Below are positions 62,098-64,000 of a stretch of 64,000 nt of DNA, piece after piece. This DNA is from Streptomyces tauricus. GTDB taxonomy: Bacteria; Actinomycetota; Actinomycetes; Streptomycetales; Streptomycetaceae. The stretch spans positions 186,001-250,000 of the forward strand of contig NZ_BMVY01000006.1 in assembly GCF_014650955.1 (NCBI RefSeq), in the 5' to 3' direction. Under the pieces are notes generated by a model. It was not told where the DNA came from. It did no database searches and was given only the letters and a program-made list of their open reading frames with translations. Position 1 is the stretch's first letter; each line of letters opens with the position of its first letter. Position numbers and translations under genes: made by a program.

Positions 62098-63072
62098 GTG
62101 ACCCTCCCCAGCGCCGACCCCGCCACCCCCGCGGCGACCCCGGACCCCACGTCCGAACCCTCCGCCGCCACCCCCGGGGCCCCCGGCACCCCCGGGACTC
62201 CCCGAGGCATACGCGCCCTGGGCCCGGTGGGCCTGGTCCTGGCCGGAGGCATCAGCGTCCAGTTCGGCGGCGCCCTCGCCGTGACCCTCATGCCGCGCGT
62301 CGGGGCACTCGGCGTCGTCGCCCTGCGCCTCGCGGTCGCCGCGATCGTGCTGATGGTGATCTGCCGGCCCAAACTGCGCGGACACTCCCGCGCCGACTGG
62401 GGCACCGTCGCCGTCTTCGGCATCACGATGGCCGCGATGAACGGCCTCTTCTACCAGTCGGTGGCCCGCATCCCCCTGGGCCCCGCCGTCAGCCTCGAAG
62501 TGCTCGGCCCGCTGATCCTCTCGGTGGTCGCCTCACGCCGGGCCGTCAACCTCGTCTGGGCCGGCCTCGCCCTCGGCGGTGTCTTCCTGCTGGGCGGCGG
62601 AGGCTTCAGCACCCTCGACCCGGCCGGTGTCGCCTTCGCCCTGTCGGCAGGCGCCATGTGGGCCGCGTACATAGTTTTCAGCGCGCGTACGGGGCGACGC
62701 TTCCCACAGGCCGACGGGCTCGCGCTGGCGATGGTGGTCGCGGCGGTGGCGTTCCTGCCCCTGGGGCTCGTCGAGTCGGGCGACAGACTCCTGAACCCGA
62801 CGACGCTTGCCCTCGGCTCAGCCGTCGCGATCCTCTCCTCCGTCCTCCCGTACACGCTGGAACTGCTCGCCCTGCGCCGGATGCCCGCCTCCACCTTCGC
62901 GGTCCTCATGAGCCTGGAACCGGCCGTCGCCTCGATCGCCGGCTTCCTGGTGCTGAGCCAGACCCTGTCCGTCACCGAAGGGCTCGCGATCGGCCTGGTC
63001 ATCGCGGCGAGCATGGGGGCCGTACGCACCCAGGTGGGGCGCGGCAGAGCCAAGAACGTGCCCGAGTCCTGA
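62098..63072 (+). CDS. EamA/DMT-family exporter (RhtA-like)
   Basis: A 324-residue permease with ten predicted helices in two EamA halves; a Pro/Thr/Ala-rich leader of about 38 residues precedes helix 1. LEVLGPLILSVVASRR and SSVLPYTLELLALRRMP are RhtA-type blocks linked to export of amino acids such as threonine or homoserine. GTG 62098 is the start used. The function as an amino-acid exporter is a family inference. Confidence 0.88.
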   Translation: MTLPSADPATPAATPDPTSEPSAATPGAPGTPGTPRGIRALGPVGLVLAGGISVQFGGALAVTLMPRVGALGVVALRLAVAAIVLMVICRPKLRGHSRADWGTVAVFGITMAAMNGLFYQSVARIPLGPAVSLEVLGPLILSVVASRRAVNLVWAGLALGGVFLLGGGGFSTLDPAGVAFALSAGAMWAAYIVFSARTGRRFPQADGLALAMVVAAVAFLPLGLVESGDRLLNPTTLALGSAVAILSSVLPYTLELLALRRMPASTFAVLMSLEPAVASIAGFLVLSQTLSVTEGLAIGLVIAASMGAVRTQVGRGRAKNVPES

Positions 63073-63193
63073 GCCCTGGGGCCTAGGCGCCAGGCAGGCC
63101 CACGGGGCCGGGCGAGCGGGCGCGGACCGAATGCGCTCCAGGGCGCGGGGCCCGGAGGCGCCCCGGGGTGCGGGCCGGGGAGCCTTCGGGCCG

Positions 63194-63892
63194 TCAGGTC
63201 TTGGGCGCGACCGGTACCGGACCGCGCTGCGGGTCCAGGCGGTGGGTCCGCGCCTGCTGTGACAGTTTCGTCAGGTAGGCGAAGAAGGTGTTCTTGCTGG
63301 TGTGCCCCTTGATGCGCAGATAGACGAGAAGGTCGAGCAGGATCGTGTCGTAGTGGGTGTGCGAGGAAGAGAGGCCGTACTCGATGCGCCCGTTGATGTG
63401 AGCGCGCAACGCCGGGTCCAGCGTGGGGTCGGCTTCGGCGCAGTCCTGGATCTTCGTCAGGTTGGCGGACGCCGTCCCGCACTGCTTCTCGAAGTCCTTG
63501 CCGGCCGAGGAGGTGTAGTGGAAGTTGAACGACCGCCAGTGCTTCCTCTCGGCCGGGTCGGGGTGCGGCTCGTAGAGGTTGTCCACGCTCACATGCATGA
63601 TCTCGTGCAGGATGCAGGCGGTGCGGAACGGCGCGTCCTCCGTGTTGGGGTCCTCCGGCGAGAAAGCCGGGTCGTAGGTGATTTTGGGGCCCGAGGCGGT
63701 CCACGACGCCAGGGCCACCAGTTTGTCGCTCGTCCTGACGAAGCTGATCCCGTCGAGCAGTGCCGCGCATTCGGCCATGAGTTCCGCGAAGTGCGGCTCG
63801 TCGGGCGTGTGGTCGGGCAGTGCCGCTCCGCCGGCATCCTGGATCAGAGCGTCCAGAGCCGGACTGCGCATGGGTTCCGTGTGAGTGCTCAT
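63194..63892 (-). CDS. HExxH-containing protein, putative metallopeptidase
   Basis: A 232-residue protein with HEIMH at residues 96-100, the zinc motif of gluzincin or metzincin-like peptidases. No signal peptide is seen. A possible third ligand is in WRSFNFHYTSS. The C-terminus (YDTILLDLLVYLRIKGHTSKN) is helical. ATG 63892 follows GAAAGGG. I do not recognise a named family. The gene is not flanked by a partner in the window; the last 108 bases hold no gene. Confidence 0.65.
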   Translation of the reverse strand: MSTHTEPMRSPALDALIQDAGGAALPDHTPDEPHFAELMAECAALLDGISFVRTSDKLVALASWTASGPKITYDPAFSPEDPNTEDAPFRTACILHEIMHVSVDNLYEPHPDPAERKHWRSFNFHYTSSAGKDFEKQCGTASANLTKIQDCAEADPTLDPALRAHINGRIEYGLSSSHTHYDTILLDLLVYLRIKGHTSKNTFFAYLTKLSQQARTHRLDPQRGPVPVAPKT

Positions 63893-64000
63893 GTGGCCCT
63901 TTCTCTAGTCGTGTGTCCAGTTCCGCCCCCCCCCGCAGGCCGCATGGTGCTCCTGGGTGATGTGTCCGGCAATGCCTGGAACACTCCTCAATAGGCACTT

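Noticed and set aside
63893..64000. Start of another gene at the right edge
   Set aside because: No frame with ribosome site or protein-like composition; a C tract and promoter-like spacing only.

Overview
The window is very GC-rich chromosomal DNA with codon bias, gene families and regulators typical of a Streptomyces. Evidence includes futalosine-pathway menaquinone genes, a conservon (CvnA-B-C plus P450), XRE/DUF397 pairs, an AfsR-like BTAD regulator, a CebR-type operator before a cellulase, many GTG/TTG starts, and XPB-type helicases. I saw no rRNA, tRNA, CRISPR array, IS element or prophage.

Layout. 1-9 kb: a HelD-like helicase (cut by the window edge), XPB helicase, an unusual membrane protein/IstB-type ATPase fusion, two small exported proteins and a Helicase_C_3 protein that is the usual partner of XPB. 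9-22.5 kb: core genes, including a HAD phosphatase, a cold-shock protein, mqnD-mqnB, a DUF2771 lipoprotein, an MFS permease, DUF3027, a sacsin-like GHKL ATPase and a secreted protein. 22.7-32 kb: a CtpE-like P-type ATPase, DUF2530, an NCS2 purine permease, MarR plus MFS, thpR and an aldo/keto reductase. 32-38 kb: an accessory stretch with a PIN/antitoxin pair, an APH-like kinase, an XRE/DUF397 regulator pair, an HTH protein and a Uma2-type nuclease. 38-48 kb: an SGNH hydrolase, a secreted protein, a large BTAD regulator and two DrrAB-type ABC exporters on either side of a TetR regulator with twin operators. 48-52.6 kb: a GH5-CBM2 cellulase behind a perfect CebR box and a second DUF397/XRE locus. 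52.9-64 kb: serC, a conservon that lacks its GTPase gene and ends in a CYP157-like P450, a large FAD/Fe-S oxidoreductase, an EamA exporter and an HExxH protein.

The most striking non-coding feature is a short palindromic half-site, GCGC(A/C)GTTCCCCGCGCCCC, present more than 20 times. It occurs only in intergenic DNA and is often amplified into tandem arrays of different period (about 158, 75 and 120 bp). One copy pair forms a perfect 19-bp hairpin between convergent genes. The best candidates for new biology are the membrane-anchored IstB-like ATPase, the D-less conservon with a P450 lacking the ExxR motif, and the 38-residue secreted peptide.
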